This document shows, piece after piece, positions 11,131 to 23,174 of a stretch of 64,000 bases of DNA. This stretch comes from Andrena cerasifolii (lineage: Eukaryota > Arthropoda > Insecta > Hymenoptera > Andrenidae): positions 5,394,001-5,458,000 of the forward strand of contig NC_135118.1 in the NCBI RefSeq assembly GCF_050908995.1, given 5' to 3'. The position numbers and the translations under genes were made by a program. Under the pieces are notes generated by a model, which was not told the origin of the DNA, ran no database searches, and was given only the letters and a program-made list of their open reading frames with translations. How positions within the stretch are numbered: the first letter of the stretch is position 1; every line of letters starts with the position of its first letter.

Positions 11131-13007
11131 TTCATTCGTGACTAACAATTTGTAACCGATACGATCATTCTAACATATATGTCCGCGGTAATCCACTTCT
11201 CTAGCGAGAAAGCACGCGAAAAGCTTTGCCATCTGGTGGTGACATCATGCTACTGCTGTGGGCGAGGTATCGCGTGGGCCGAATATGCGCATGCGCGTGC
11301 GAAGTAGACTGTCGTATACACGAGTCACGTGGTCTCCAAACAGCCGTACACATGAAATGTTTACACATAAATTACATGTTAATAACGCATTTCTGAAACG
11401 TGCTACATAGCCTATGTCCATCCTCGAGTATGCAAGAATAACGTGTTAAAATTTGAGGCAGATCGGTTTAATAGGTCTCGAGTTTTGCGCGAACATAAAA
11501 ATCGGCTCTCTCTTTATATAATAGCATAGATTTAACTCACGAGAATTTTATATATAAATACATAGATAGATGTATTATATTCAATCTTATATTGTATAAA
11601 CGTACACTTGATGTGAATATTGTATAGTGTTAAGTTTCAACTCGTGTAACTGTAAATAAATCATGATAGCTAACGAGGTGACGCCTCTACGCCGCAACAA
11701 TATTTATTTAGAAATGTAATCTTACGTACTTATAAGTATCGATCTGTGCAAAATGCTTTGTGGAAACCAAAATATTTTAATTATGTTTAATTATAATTTC
11801 AATTCAATGTTTCAAGTGCCATTTGATTATATTGATTTGTGCAAAATGAAAAACGCTGATTATCAAGGGATAAGAAACTTTTTGTTCATCAGAGCTGTGA
11901 GTGGGACTGTTCAAGTCTATTCCGTTCAAGTATATAATATTATTGTTTAATCCTTAGTCAATTCCTGTTTATTTTCTCAATTCCTAAAATGTAGAACACT
12001 GGGGCCCCAAGAGCCTACACGCACACTACTAGAGTTTTCCCCATCCGTTGCATGCCCGCCGCTTCATTGGCTTCGAGCACCCCCTTCCGCGCGGCTCGTA
12101 GGAAACGCTATAGATGCTCGGGCCCTCGGACCGCCCATCGGGGCTTCGCTGCTTTAATAACACGAAAAGAGATAATCTAGAAAACGGACAAATAAAGTAA
12201 AATAAAAATAAGAAATACCAAAGAAAAGAAAAAACGAATGAATTAAAATAAACAAATATTATAATATCAATTACAGTTAATCGTTCAGTATACACGAGAC
12301 TGAATTTCTATGAGGGATACTGCTAACTTTGCAATTGCAATTGATGGCTGCTGAATATTAAGCAACTTCTTTCTCAAGATTACCTACCCGAAAAGATTTA
12401 TCATGATTCCAGGAATTAATTTATTGGGGAGAGCAAATTCTAATTTCTTCCTTCCCCTCTAGGGTACACTTACACAACCGTAGTTAAGTTTAAGTAACAT
12501 AAATTTAGGTGAAACTTCAGTGTTGTGTAAATAGAAATGTGGATTTTATAATTTAATTAAAAAAAAAAACTGTAATTTCTCGATTCGAACTTGCACGCAA
12601 AATAAAGCGTTCACGTGGACCGGACACTTTACACAATACGCTCCTGAGCGATCGTTAAAGAGGGTCCTTATGCTACAATACATAAAACCACGTAAAACTT
12701 TAACATTAAATATCTCGTAAACTGTTAACCGTCTGCACCCAAACCCATATATCATTAGCTTCGGTACTTCAAGCTTTATCACTGTGCAAAAGCTCGTTTA
12801 AATCTCGGTGAACCACTTGGGGAAATTCCTTTGTTAGCAATAGATTCATTTTTTAAATTAGAAGCTGCTAAATTTGCGACCATGGCAAGCTGGTCAGCTA
12901 AACTACGAAATCACTGTACCTTGTATCTCGAATTTACAGCTCCATTGAACTCGAATGATTTTTATTTGAAAATAAATACATACATAATTATTAAACTTGT
13001 TAAAAGC
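11131..13007. other. Gene-free spacer
   Basis: A GC-rich island sits at 12000-12150, otherwise the DNA is AT-rich. Frames 11753-11950, 12029-12295 and 12546-12782 show no motifs, no poly-A or splice context, and no family resemblance. Confidence 0.4.
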
Positions 13008-13392
13008 TGAGGACCTTACATCAAAAGGGGTGCAGCTCTATGTTTACCAACTTCGAGTAAATTAGAAAAAAACTGTGTATAAAATTATTGCTCTGACTTA
13101 ACATTAAAAAAAGAACACTAATTGAAAAATATATTTTTTCACACAGTAAGTAGTAGTTATTTAGTCGATCAGCTTTTGTTTTTAGTTTCAGCAAACATTT
13201 CAATTCTGGAACATTTGTAGTGCACAAATCAGTACTAGGTACAGATTTAAAATTTGCAATAAATCGCTTGATTGCTATCGGATATGCATCCAACGTGCAC
13301 CAAACGATGCAGATATTTTTTACATATATTGCACATCATAACTAAAAAACTGTCAGAAATGGAGCTGCACCCCTCTTGCTGCAAGGTCCTCA
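13008..13392. mobile_element. MITE with TGAGGACCTT ends
   Basis: Left TGAGGACCTTACATCAAAAG with GGGGTGCAGCTCTAT is mirrored at the right by GGAGCTGCACCCCTCTTG and CAAGGTCCTCA. The arms are about 35 bp. A fragment resembling the right end (CTTGCTGCAAAGTTCTCAAT) lies near 33735. The target duplication is not clear. Confidence 0.7.
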
Positions 13393-15106
13393 ATTGCAAT
13401 TTCCCTATTGTTAAAAAATGAATTCCATCTAAATAATTTAAATTCATCTGTTAAACTAATTTAAATTCATCAAATATCTGCACGTGTAGTGCAACAGCTG
13501 ATAAAAGGCTACTGAATTTGTAGAGAAAACAAAGCGACTGCAAAAGCCAACTTTCTCTATTAATAGTAAGTACCTAATTCCTCAGCTGCATTCAAGAGCC
13601 ACTCTACGATTGGCTCAAAACAATATGAGGTGTCGTTCACGTTAGCCACGACATTTGTCATTAAATCGTACGTAAATGCAGCGAACACAAAACTACTGTC
13701 GAAGCACCCTCTTAAGCTGTTTGTCAGAGCAGGAACAGTAAACACACACGCGTTCATTAATTGTCACTCCACGTCGTGGCTACATTGACACCGCCGTGCA
13801 AAGGACAATAGAGAATGAATTTAACACCTCCCCTGTGGGAGTTAATTTTAATGCCTCAATGTGAATACGTTTCGAGACTCATATTTCCCAAGCGTAATTT
13901 GTCAAAATTATCCCACTGTTAGGGAACATGTAATATGAGACAGGTCCTCGTGCGATTTTATAAAATAATCGTGGAGCACGTACCAGCGACATCATAATTG
14001 AAGAGTGATTTTTCAAAGGGGCGTATTTCCACATAGAACATAATTTTCAATAACCGCAAAAAACTGCGGTACCTCCGTTTATTAAAAAACATCATTTCCT
14101 TTTTTATTAGTACACGTACATTTTATTCTTCCATCTGATAGAGGTGACGTTTTACATTTAGCGACATTATAAGAAACTATAAGAAATAAGCCCTTCTGCA
14201 TGAAGCCATTTGGAAATAAGACCTTTTGTTATAAGCACATTTGGAAATAAGTCCTTCTGTAATATATACGTTACTTTGCTTGGCTTCGTAAAAAAGTGGA
14301 AACAACTAAAGTTGAAAGGTTTCAAATGCTCGACAAGTGGAGTGGTTATAAAGATTAGGAATTTTGCAAAAAAAAAAATTAAATTGTGTTCGTCTTTTTA
14401 TTGGATAAAAAGTTATTAACATTTTATTTTGCAAAAAATACTTCTTCATTAGGTACAGGTTCCCTTTCAACAAGTCCACCATCTAGAATGCCCTTATACC
14501 ACGAAAGTTTGTCCATATTCCTCCAATCGCCATCAAACAGTTTTCTTAACCCTTTTAGTGCCGGAGGCCGATATATTTCAGCAGCGCCTTATAGCGCTTT
14601 ACTATTCGCATTGCGGGAGAACTCAATCTCAAAATAAATTTATAATACGTTATAAATGGTCTAATTCCATTACGAGAGAATTAAAAAAAATAGTTTTTCG
14701 TTTTAACTCTTTGTGGACGACGACTTTTTCCTATCGCTTGGAGCTAACAAAATCTAACATAAACACCGATGGTCGCCGCACAGTGGTACATAATGACATT
14801 TGTTGGAATGTGTACAACGATAGATTGTTCCTAGAGTTAGAGTGTCAGGGACTTTAAGGACCCGGTAATTTATGAGTTTCCTTTCTTTCGCTACAGGAGA
14901 CCCAAAAGAGGGGAAAACGGTCTTCTCGACTCCTGCGCTTCTCAGTCCGAGAAAACCCTCTGAACGGATAACTTGTATCGCGCTAAAGACAGTATTCTTT
15001 CTATTACTTTTAGTTTAAGTTTTATACAGTTCTTATTATTATTATTATACTGACGTTCGACTGTGTAACTTTTATTTTCTTGAATAAATAAACATTATAT
15101 TCTAAC
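13393..15106. other. Spacer with possible TTAA-type ends
   Basis: TTAACCCTTTTAGTGCCGGA (14549) and TTAACTCTTTGTGGACGACG (14703) look like piggyBac-class left ends, but no matching right ends were found. Short frames at 13560-14857 are not supported. Confidence 0.35.
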
Positions 15107-16119
15107 AACATTATTTGTCCAAATCACCCTACAGGTCGTAATTTTTCAGAAAACTTAACGATTTTTTTTTAAATTCTTCGCAATTAAATTCTCTAACGAT
15201 CTGTCCGGCCGAAATTTTGAATTTCGTGGCTGATTTTTTTATAATTAACCAATTATACAGCACTTTTCGAAGATCAGTATCTGTGGGCTTTTTTGGCCGC
15301 CTGCTCCGAATTTAAAGTCAGATTTTCGAAATTCAAAGTGGTGAATCCAATATACCAAATATAGTTGACTTTTCTGACTCAATATCGATGAGCAGGATTT
15401 TTAATGTTTGATATTTTTAAACACGTGCATAAACAATAAATCAGAGATTTGCATCCAGAAGCACAAATCCTGCTCCTCAAACAAGATTGCACATAATAAA
15501 ATCGGATTTCTAAAGGCAACTGGGATGAAACGTTAAGTGAATCAGGCCTTCTAGAATATCAAACATTAAAAATCTTGCTCATCAATATTGAATCCGAAGA
15601 GTCAACTATAAGAACGCGTATGAACACAGACGAATAAGCTTAGATGTGCAAAATCACGTACACATTTATGAGATGCGTAAAAATTTGTCAGAATACGAAT
15701 GTCCATCCGCCATTTTAAATTTGACAATTTGATCTACATTATTATATTTGTAGTACAAATAAAAGATTTGATCTTTATAATAATTACCTCATATTCGTAA
15801 TCAGCGTCCCCGAAAATCTAGACGCACTATGTTTCTTCCGAATAAGCCCACTTTCTGAAATTTTGCTTAAACGTATTGGATTCACCACCTTCAATTTCGA
15901 AAATCTGACTTTAAATTCGGAACAGGCGGCCAAAAAGCCCACAGATACTGATCTTTGAAAAGTGCTGTACAATTCGCTAAATATAAAAAAATCAGCAACG
16001 AAATTCAAAATTTCGGCCGGACTGATCGATGGAGAATATAATTGCGAAGAATTTAAAAAAAAATCGTCAAGTTTTCTGAAAAATTACGACCTGTAGGGTG
16101 ATTTGAACAAAAAATGTCA
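15107..16119. repeat. Kilobase double foldback
   Basis: Outer arms 15107-15352 and 15875-16119 are inverted copies: AAATCACCCTACAGGTCGTA pairs with TACGACCTGTAGGGTGATTT, and GGCCGCCTGCTCCGAATTTA pairs with TAAATTCGGAACAGGCGGCC. Between them a second inverted pair (about 15360-15421 and 15555-15609, core ATCAAACATTAAAAAT) forms its own hairpin. The frame at 15784-16008 is a shadow of the arm. It is probably a composite MITE; no TSD or transposase was identified. Confidence 0.8.
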
Positions 16120-16794
16120 TTATGTACTATTGAATATGTAATAGCAATTTCCGTTAGGCAGTTTTTTCAGAACAGCTTCCGCGTTGACCAAAATATCTCC
16201 GATAGTATTTATCGAAACAAAAAAAAAGTTCTCTTAAAATACATAAAAGAATTAAGTTTTTATCGCAGCCAATTTTAAAAATATCAATTTTTCGCAAAAC
16301 TCCTGCCATCTGAATACAGATGTGTGATGTTGCAATAAAAAATCATAAATTTTTAATTCACAATAAATGAACTGTGACGTTTAAAAAAAGCAAAATCCTA
16401 CGCAACAAACTGAATGGGTAATTCTATCAAAAACCTCTGTTCCAAATTTTCAACCGAATCGGTTCACTAGTTCCCGAGAAATATTGGTTACCGTTTTGTA
16501 AAACACCATTTTCAGAAAAACACCTTTACATATTCGATCTTCTTAGTTTTCGAATTACATTTACACAACTGTTACATTAAACTATGTATTTTAAGATGCA
16601 TATAAAGATTATTAAATTATAAAATATTTTCAAGGGAAAAAAATTGTCAGAGTTCACCCTGGTTTTTCTAGTGTATGTTTGCCCCTTAGACTAGCACTGT
16701 CTTTGCCAACCGATGACATTCCAAATACCAGTCCTGGGTTACAAATATCTTTCACGACAAGACCCCAATTCTTGATGACTAAAGTTGTTTTCAG
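16120..16794. other. Repeat-like AT-rich spacer
   Basis: It contains CAAATTTTCAACCGAATCGG and a following GTTCACTAGTTCCCGAGAAA phrase, typical of old insect transposon interiors, but no ends can be defined. Confidence 0.35.
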
Positions 16795-17766
16795 ATATAT
16801 TGGCCGGTGAGTTTCGTGAGGGGTATTCTCCCACTACACCGCTTGCCTGCCTCGGTGCTCCTTTTCTCTACGTTCTCACTCTCTCGCGGGCTAGGCCTGC
16901 TCGTCGCGCGGTGGGGATTCGGTGCCCGTGAGGTACGTAATACGCAGCGAAGCATCCCCACCACTTTCTCGTTTCGTTCCATCTCGCTCTCGCCTTCGTA
17001 GAACAAGAGGGAGTCAGAAGTGGTGGGGATAGCGCCAAGCTCCTGACGTGTAGGCCAAACCGAGTTCTTAGCGTAGAAATACATACATCGGAATAGGTAC
17101 GCGTTAGCTCAGAAAAAATTCAGGCGCTTTATTGGTCAGAACATTGATTCTTTCACGATAGCTTCATCTCGTATTGGTTTACGCACAGCTTCGTAACGCA
17201 CACAACTACTACGCTAAGAATAAACAACAGCCACACGGCTTCGTTCAGGTGGAGTCGTGCAGCGTTCCCATTACCCCACCCAGTCGCTGATTTAACAGGG
17301 CGGCCGATAAGCAGCTGCCACCTGGGCCCCTGCACAGAAGGCCCCCTAGGGCCCCATCCTTCAAAAAATTATGATTATATCCAAAGCATATTTTTTTCTG
17401 TATTATTACACTGAGCCCGTTTTTAGTAAACTACAGCTTTATTTTTCCGAAAAATGGGCCTCTGCTCAGAAGGCCCCCTAAGGCACTGTCTTAAAGACAA
17501 ACTTACGATTTTATCCAAGTACCATATTTTTTCAATACTTTTCTGTACAGTTACCCACTTTTAGTAAACTACCTCTTCATTTCCCCGACAAAATGGGCCC
17601 CTCAGAACGTTTGCCACCTGGGCCTTTCTCCTTAAATCCGCCACTGACCCCACCATACACTTCGGGAGCCCAGCGACTTCAACTGCCAATCCACGATCGT
17701 CAGGTGGTGGTGGCTGATTTCTCCTCGCGCGCTGCTCGCGAAACCGAACTCACCGGCCAATATATT
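16795..17766. mobile_element. TIR element (ATATATTGGCCGGTGAGTT), carrying a hAT MITE
   Basis: ATATATTGGCCGGTGAGTTT at the left is mirrored by AACTCACCGGCCAATATAT at the right. The interior includes a GC-rich block with paired CACTACACCG and GTGGTGGGGATAG-type words. A hAT MITE sits within it (17281-17646). No transposase was seen. The superfamily is unknown. Confidence 0.65.
17281..17646. mobile_element. hAT MITE, perfect 8-bp TSD (nested)
   Basis: It begins CAGTCGCTGATTTAAC and ends CTTAAATCCGCCACTG; its right end read on the other strand is the typical hAT-like CAGTGGCGGATTTAAG. ACCCCACC occurs immediately on both sides (17273-17280 and 17647-17654), an exact 8-bp duplication. The interior consists of two tandem copies of roughly 130 bp, each with AGAAGGCCCCCTA, TTTTAGTAAACTAC and an AAATGGGCC end. 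Confidence 0.9.
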
Positions 17767-20700
17767 GTTGCGCCGGGGCGTTTTCATCGCCGGCCACCCC
17801 GACGCAAAGGAGTAGAAGATTAATTAGACGGACGCATACACGACTGCACTATATTGTTACAACAGACCAGTAGTTTACAAAGGTGCGACCCGTATGTCCG
17901 AACGCAATGGCGTTCGGCACCAGACCGTCTTCTTGTCGGCCTCCCGAGCGTCCTCTTGAAAGGGGGCCGACCTTCTTCTATCTTCAGCTACGAGCACCAG
18001 TAGGCTACGCACGGGCCTATACCCGGTGCTCGCAACAATATCTAAAAACGACTATATTACGAGTAGAAAAGCGTGAACGAAACGCGTCGTTGCGTGAAAC
18101 AGGCGTATCTTGCAACGAGGGGTGAAATCGTTAAATGGATGCGCGTTAATTAGTTAACGCCGAGCAACGCGGTTACATTAGCAGCGGCACACAGGAGGGC
18201 ACATTTTGGTCGTCGATGTCAGCGTCGGTGACGCTAGTGTTCCATCGCGATACGACTAAACTAACTTCCTTCCTAGGTGGACATGTTTAATAAGGCTTGA
18301 GCTAATTGCATCAACTATTAACGTTACAGTTGCCCGTGGCAACGCGAATCGCATTAATGCTGCGACCAGGTGTCGCGGCGTCCAACTTCTGCCTGCGCCT
18401 AAATCATTTATTAGAGAAGTGGGACGTACCGAAGCGTATCAACTATCGATCCCAGGGAATTGCAGATGCTGTCTTTAACTAGTCAGTTCGTTTCGCGTTA
18501 CTCGTCGATTGCCATTGGCTCGCTTCGAGTGCTCTTACAGCTGCAAGAGGCGTCACGGGAGAAATGCAATGGCACTTAAGGAGATAGACTTGGCTCGGAA
18601 ATGGGTGAGATTTGGGATGTCTTGGGGGAACGTGTAAGACGCAGTGACACGAAACTTCTTGCGTTGGTTAATGTAGGTGTTTATGAAAGTCTCATATGAA
18701 CTGTTTTGCCGAATTTACTCTAATTATCCACGAGTTAATAATGATGGCTACATACAGCTCTCATCACAAAGGAGTAAAAATGTCAAGATTTAAATACATA
18801 AATCGTTATGCGGGGTATTTGAAATAATGTACGTAGAACTTCGAGTGGGTGCTGGGATTATCAGAAGACTTTAAAAAATATGCAATATTCTTACGTCTGG
18901 GAACTACTTCTTTCAAATGTGAGTATTCCGTTTTGCTGATCTTTAGTTCTGTGTATACTTCAGCAATTATATGCTGCGTTACTGACTGCTACAGTACTTT
19001 GACAGATTTTAGTTTCACACCACTTTTCATACGACTATCCCTACCGAATATGGATTGAAACAATTCGCGATGATTTGATGGGAAACCATCCCAGAAGAAA
19101 GAGATAAAGAAGATCGAGAGGAGTTAATGATAACGCCAGCACGTTGTGCCTAATAGGCTCCACGGTGCCATGCATCACCATTCCCCGAAGCACGAGTTAG
19201 CAGAACTTCTGGGGACAGCGTCCTTGAAACAAGTTTGGTACCATACAGTGTATGCATGATGGAGCACTATGCCCATTTTCGTTTAGGTGTTACACAACAT
19301 TTAAATGGAACCTTCACTACAAGATGGATTGGGTGGAACGACCGCACAGCGCTGGCTCCTCGATCTTCTGACACAAGTCTAGACTGTCTCTAGACAAGCT
19401 CAAACTATCCCTTATAATAAATTTCTTTCTTCTCTTCCAGTGACTTCGAGCCATTGTAATCTCTAGATACAGCAGTGGTGAGAAGAAAGTTTAAACTGTG
19501 AAAGGTAACGAAAAGCAGATAGTTTTCATTAGAAAGAATTAATACCTTAAAATGTCCCATAGACTATGGGGGTTGCCAGAGTAGGCCAGTGATACCAACG
19601 TAATACTTAAAGCCTAGTACACATTAAGTTGCAGACACGCAAAAATATGAGTTTTAAATTTTCTTCCTAGACTATGCGTTAAAATCAACTATCAAAAAAC
19701 TCCAAAGAGACCAAAAACAAAAGCACCAAAGGAGAAGCCTCCCGTGTGAAGAGTCCCTCAGGGTCGCGCCACGCTCCATTATAACCCAAACAGCTTCCAC
19801 CCAAAGTAGACACGCTTAATAGAGACGATAGCTTCAATTACTGACGTCAACGATGCCTAGGTCGCGACACCAGTGTCATCGTCTCCAACGCTGTCCCAAA
19901 GAGTACACGAGTAACCGAATTACTTCGCCCCTGTAACACCCCCGGGCACTCTGCTAACCCAGCAAACAAGTGGTACGCACTAAAATAATTGGCACAAAGG
20001 CCAGCGTGAAGTTATAGAAGCCGTTAACTATCCCTGTTCTACCCCCCTCATTTTTCCCACCCTATCGCCCGAGCGATGTGTATTTACCAGGAAATGATAC
20101 GTTTCTAGGTTTTAACGAGTCGTTTAAACGTAACGAGCGTATGCCGTGATTGCGCACGACGAGAGCCAACAGGGGCTCGAGCTTACTTATCAAAACCACC
20201 GTTCCTAACAGAGACACGTTAGCTCCGCAGCTTAAGTTAGTTTACTACGTAACAGGCTGGGTTTAATAAAGTTCCGCGCGAAGTCCCGTATACTATGGAC
20301 GTTACAGCCGCTCGAGCAGCGCGACTTTCATTACCGAGGAAAATATCAGCTGAAGATATCTCTGGCTGCGGCTAGATCCTACCTTCATTGGGCTCGTTCC
20401 AGGTGATTGGGGATAAACGTCTCTGGAGACGTTTCGGTGGATAAGTGATAATTGCTTTGTACGGGATGGTTGGCCTCGGTATGGCGTATATCGAACTTAA
20501 TGGAAGACCTGGGGGCAGTGAGTCGCGGGCGCAGGGGAAGCTTGTGGAAGATTCTTCTGACAGAGTGGGTCGGGATATCAGTTGGCAAGGCAGGTGGAAA
20601 TAATGGCGAAAAATTGTAGAGAATTGATAAATTGAAAGGAAGTTATAGAGGGACTAGCAACGGAAGTGGTAAGTATACCCAACTTTAATAGAAGAACAGG

Positions 20701-21115
20701 GTGATTTGAAACGATTGAAAATTAAATATATAGGTAGCGTTAGATGGTGAAGTTATGTTAAGCAATGTAGCGTCACAGGACTTCACTTGATTGAAAGATA
20801 TGAGGATGCAGGACTTGGGAGTTGCAGGGGAGAAGGTGGGGCGGAAAAAGGAGGAGATGAAGGAGGCGTGCGCTTCGTCCTGAACTTCATAGTGGACTTA
20901 TCAGTAAGGCTTTACCTACGTAGTAGATCCAGCCTTATATGCGGAGATGTTGGGAAATAAATTATTATAGAAATAAATTGAAAGCTGACAAGAATGGGCC
21001 TGGACAGTTGTGGTCGAAAGAATGTTCAAAACTTATACTTTTGCATGACTGCATAACAAACTTTAGTACCAGGTTTTATTTATTACGTTGGCATTCGAAG
21101 CAACCCCTTAATCAA
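17767..21115. other. Long spacer, CpG-containing, probably regulatory
   Basis: No transposon ends or exons are supported in 3.3 kb, which is unusual in this window. The sequence is balanced in composition, with homeodomain-type words (TAATTAG, TTAATTAG) around 18140-18160 and the TAATTGCATC motif at 18303. Frames 17593-18125, 18849-19058 and 20385-20588 show no recognisable family. Confidence 0.4.
18303..18334 (+). promoter_or_regulatory. Candidate conserved motif, copy 1
   Basis: TAATTGCATCAACTATTAAC followed by GTTACAGTTGCC closely matches 25242-25272 and partly 22331-22350. The surroundings are not transposon-like. A homeodomain or POU-type binding cluster is possible. Function is inferred only. 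Confidence 0.35.
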
Positions 21116-21557
21116 GGGGTGCGTTCCGATTCGCGCAGTGAGCGCATGGTATTGGTGGCATCGTACGATTCCCTAGAATTTCTCTCACTTCCCACCATTA
21201 CGATACCACTTCCGAAACTTAGATGCGAAGGAGTCACTGCGCCCTCGCTGTATCGGAAGTGAAAGGATTCTAGGGAATTCTCTGCACCACCAATAACGCA
21301 AAGTAAGTAAAGGTGCGTTTTGACGTGACACTAAAGTCATGACATTCGCTGTCGTGACACTGTATTACAGCGTGAATCAAGTGTTACAAAATCGTCACGG
21401 TTTATAGATGCCACGATGATGTAACATTTGATTAGCGCTGTAATACAATGTCACGACTGCGAATGTCATCACTTCAGTGTCACGTCAAAACGCACCTTTA
21501 AGCGGAACGGTTGTCTCTGCACTTCATGCGCAGTATGCCTGAATCGGGACGCACCCT
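21116..21557. mobile_element. Outer foldback (GGGGTGCGTTCCGATTC ends), with nested palindromes
   Basis: GGGGTGCGTTCCGATTCGCG at the left is mirrored by AATCGGGACGCACCCT at the right. Inside lie a hairpin (GATTCCCTAGAATTTCTCTC near 21165 with GGATTCTAGGGAATTC near 21265) and a separate palindromic MITE (21311-21498). The flanks show no clear duplication. Confidence 0.7.
21311..21498. mobile_element. Near-perfect palindromic MITE (nested)
   Basis: Arms 21311-21372 and 21436-21498 are inverted copies (AGGTGCGTTTTGACGTGACA and TGTCACGTCAAAACGCACCT), about 62 bp with few mismatches. TAA lies immediately left (21308-21310) and right (21499-21501), compatible with a PIF/Harbinger-type TWA duplication. 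It is inserted in the outer foldback. Confidence 0.75.
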
Positions 21558-21665
21558 ATGAGATATCAATTTTAAGATATTATTCTTTCTAATGGAACTG
21601 CCTTATTTCTGTCACCGTTCACAGTTTAACCCTCCTTTTATCCACTGCATAACCGACGCATCGCG

Positions 21666-21941
21666 TCATAGATTTATTTAGCATTTTTTTCCTTTTAAAT
21701 AATGAACTGAATAGAAAATCTTATCAGTGGCATTTACTGTACATCTACTGAGCATTAAAAAAAATCTAACAAATTGGCGGGCATTCAACACTTTTCATAG
21801 AAATGATTATTTCGAAATACCCCTACATTCTTCTTTACTTCGTGTCACTTTTTAATCTTCAATATATAATAAATGCCATTCATTAGATTTTCTGTTCAGT
21901 TCATTATTTAAAAGAAAAAAATTGCTAAATAAACCTATGAT
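21666..21941. repeat. Foldback with 70-bp arms
   Basis: Arms 21666-21736 and 21871-21941 mirror each other (AAATAATGAACTGAATAGAA and TTCTGTTCAGTTCATTATTT). TTAACCCTCCTTTTATCCAC upstream (21628) may be a TTAA-type end of the same element, but its right partner is unclear. Confidence 0.65.
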
Positions 21942-22903
21942 TTTCAAGCGTCCAAGGTGGCATCTCCGCTTAGTAGTGGTGTGCAATCATGTGTACAAAA
22001 ATATCCTACAAGCCATCGGAAATTCTTTAGGCGTTCATTATAAGTGGGACACCCTGTATACGCTCGTGCCACTAACAGAAATCTCGTGTCATCAATTAAG
22101 AATGAACTGAACGGTTGAACGTGTGCACGTGCTACCATTTACACCTGAAGGGAGCATATAAGATCTGACGTGTTAATTACGTCACCCTTACGATAGCATT
22201 AACACCGTTGTGCACGGGACACAAGAGACTCGCACGCTTACATGGTGCCGATGAGAGGTAGAACTAGTAATGGTGTGTTCTAGCCGCACAGTGCCTCACC
22301 TGTGGAACGAGACTCTCGATAAAGCTTCGATAATTGCATAAATTATTGCCCCCGGCCGTGGTGCACGTCCAGGCTGCAATAAAATAGCACGCGAGCCTCT
22401 GGAACGTTTACACGCTGAGGTCCCGATAAAAAGACAAGATGAACCTTGTTAATTACGAATTATGGGATTGATGCTTACATAAATCGAGCAAATGGACGTA
22501 CGTCGCCCTCTTATTGACACCGCCGATGCCACTAACGCGACGTCTCTGTGTTAAGCTAATGGGATTAATGAAGACTTGCTGATTGCCACGAGTCGCCGAG
22601 TTATCCTCGTTATCGGTTTTCACAGTCACGATGCATAGGTAAATTTGAGTAGCTGTCGCGAGCAAAGTGTGGGAGTGTCGTGTTGTCTGCACGGGGTGTA
22701 TCTAAACAAAGGGACTCTAATCTGGGATGTAATAAAGCGACTGTAATTTTGAGTTGGAAAATTAGTTGTTCCGAAATCCTAGGTACAGTTACTCACAAAA
22801 ATATCCGCCCACCCCAACATATCCAACTTATTTAAGTAATGTTAAATTCAGAATTATCCATCAGAATTTACATTAGTATAAACCATGATTAATATATTTT
22901 TAG
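21942..22903. other. Spacer upstream of the candidate exon
   Basis: It includes a GTGGGACACCCTGTATA repeat end (about 22045-22060) and CpG-containing DNA at 22130-22700. No upstream exon of the 22904 exon could be recognised. Confidence 0.35.
22331..22350 (+). promoter_or_regulatory. Candidate conserved motif, copy 2
   Basis: TAATTGCATAAATTATTGCC shares its first 17 bases with the 25.2-kb copy. It lies about 570 bp upstream of the candidate exon. Confidence 0.3.
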
Positions 22904-23128
22904 TTAGTACCATGTACCGAAGTAATGGTCAAAGAAATTTTGCTAAAAGAATTGAACAAGTGCGACGTTCCGGCCCCACCACGGTATCGCGACTTAGTGT
23001 CGGCGAGCGCCGCCAGAGGTCTAATCTTCTCGCTAGTCCTCATTCCAAATTATGTCCTCGATCAGAATTTTCCGTACATCAAACCAACGTCCGAGGATAC
23101 AGACGAGGATGAGGAGGACGATGAGTAA
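22904..23128 (+). CDS. Candidate 3' terminal exon, acidic-tailed protein
   Basis: The frame is open from a plausible splice acceptor (pyrimidine-rich ATATATTTTTAG ending at 22903) to TAA at 23126-23128. An internal ATG at 22925 would give 67 residues. The protein has a charged start (MVKEILLKELNKCD), a proline patch (PAPPRYRD), a moderately hydrophobic centre (ARGLIFSLVLIPNYVL, about residues 30-45) and an acidic end (TDEDEEDDE). Codons are mixed and CpG-containing, unlike the surrounding AT-rich DNA, and AATAAA follows 40 bp after the stop. I do not recognise the family. It could be the last exon of a spliced gene, a small intronless gene, or a retrocopy. Confidence 0.5.
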   Translation, partial: LVPCTEVMVKEILLKELNKCDVPAPPRYRDLVSASAARGLIFSLVLIPNYVLDQNFPYIKPTSEDTDEDEEDDE

Positions 23129-23168
23129 CGTAAGTAATGTGAATGCGCGCGCATATATGTTGTAAGAC

Positions 23169-23174
23169 AATAAA
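23169..23174 (+). terminator. AATAAA polyadenylation signal
   Basis: It lies 41 bp after the stop codon of the 22904-23128 exon and is followed by an A-run. Position and spacing fit an insect 3' end. Confidence 0.45.
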
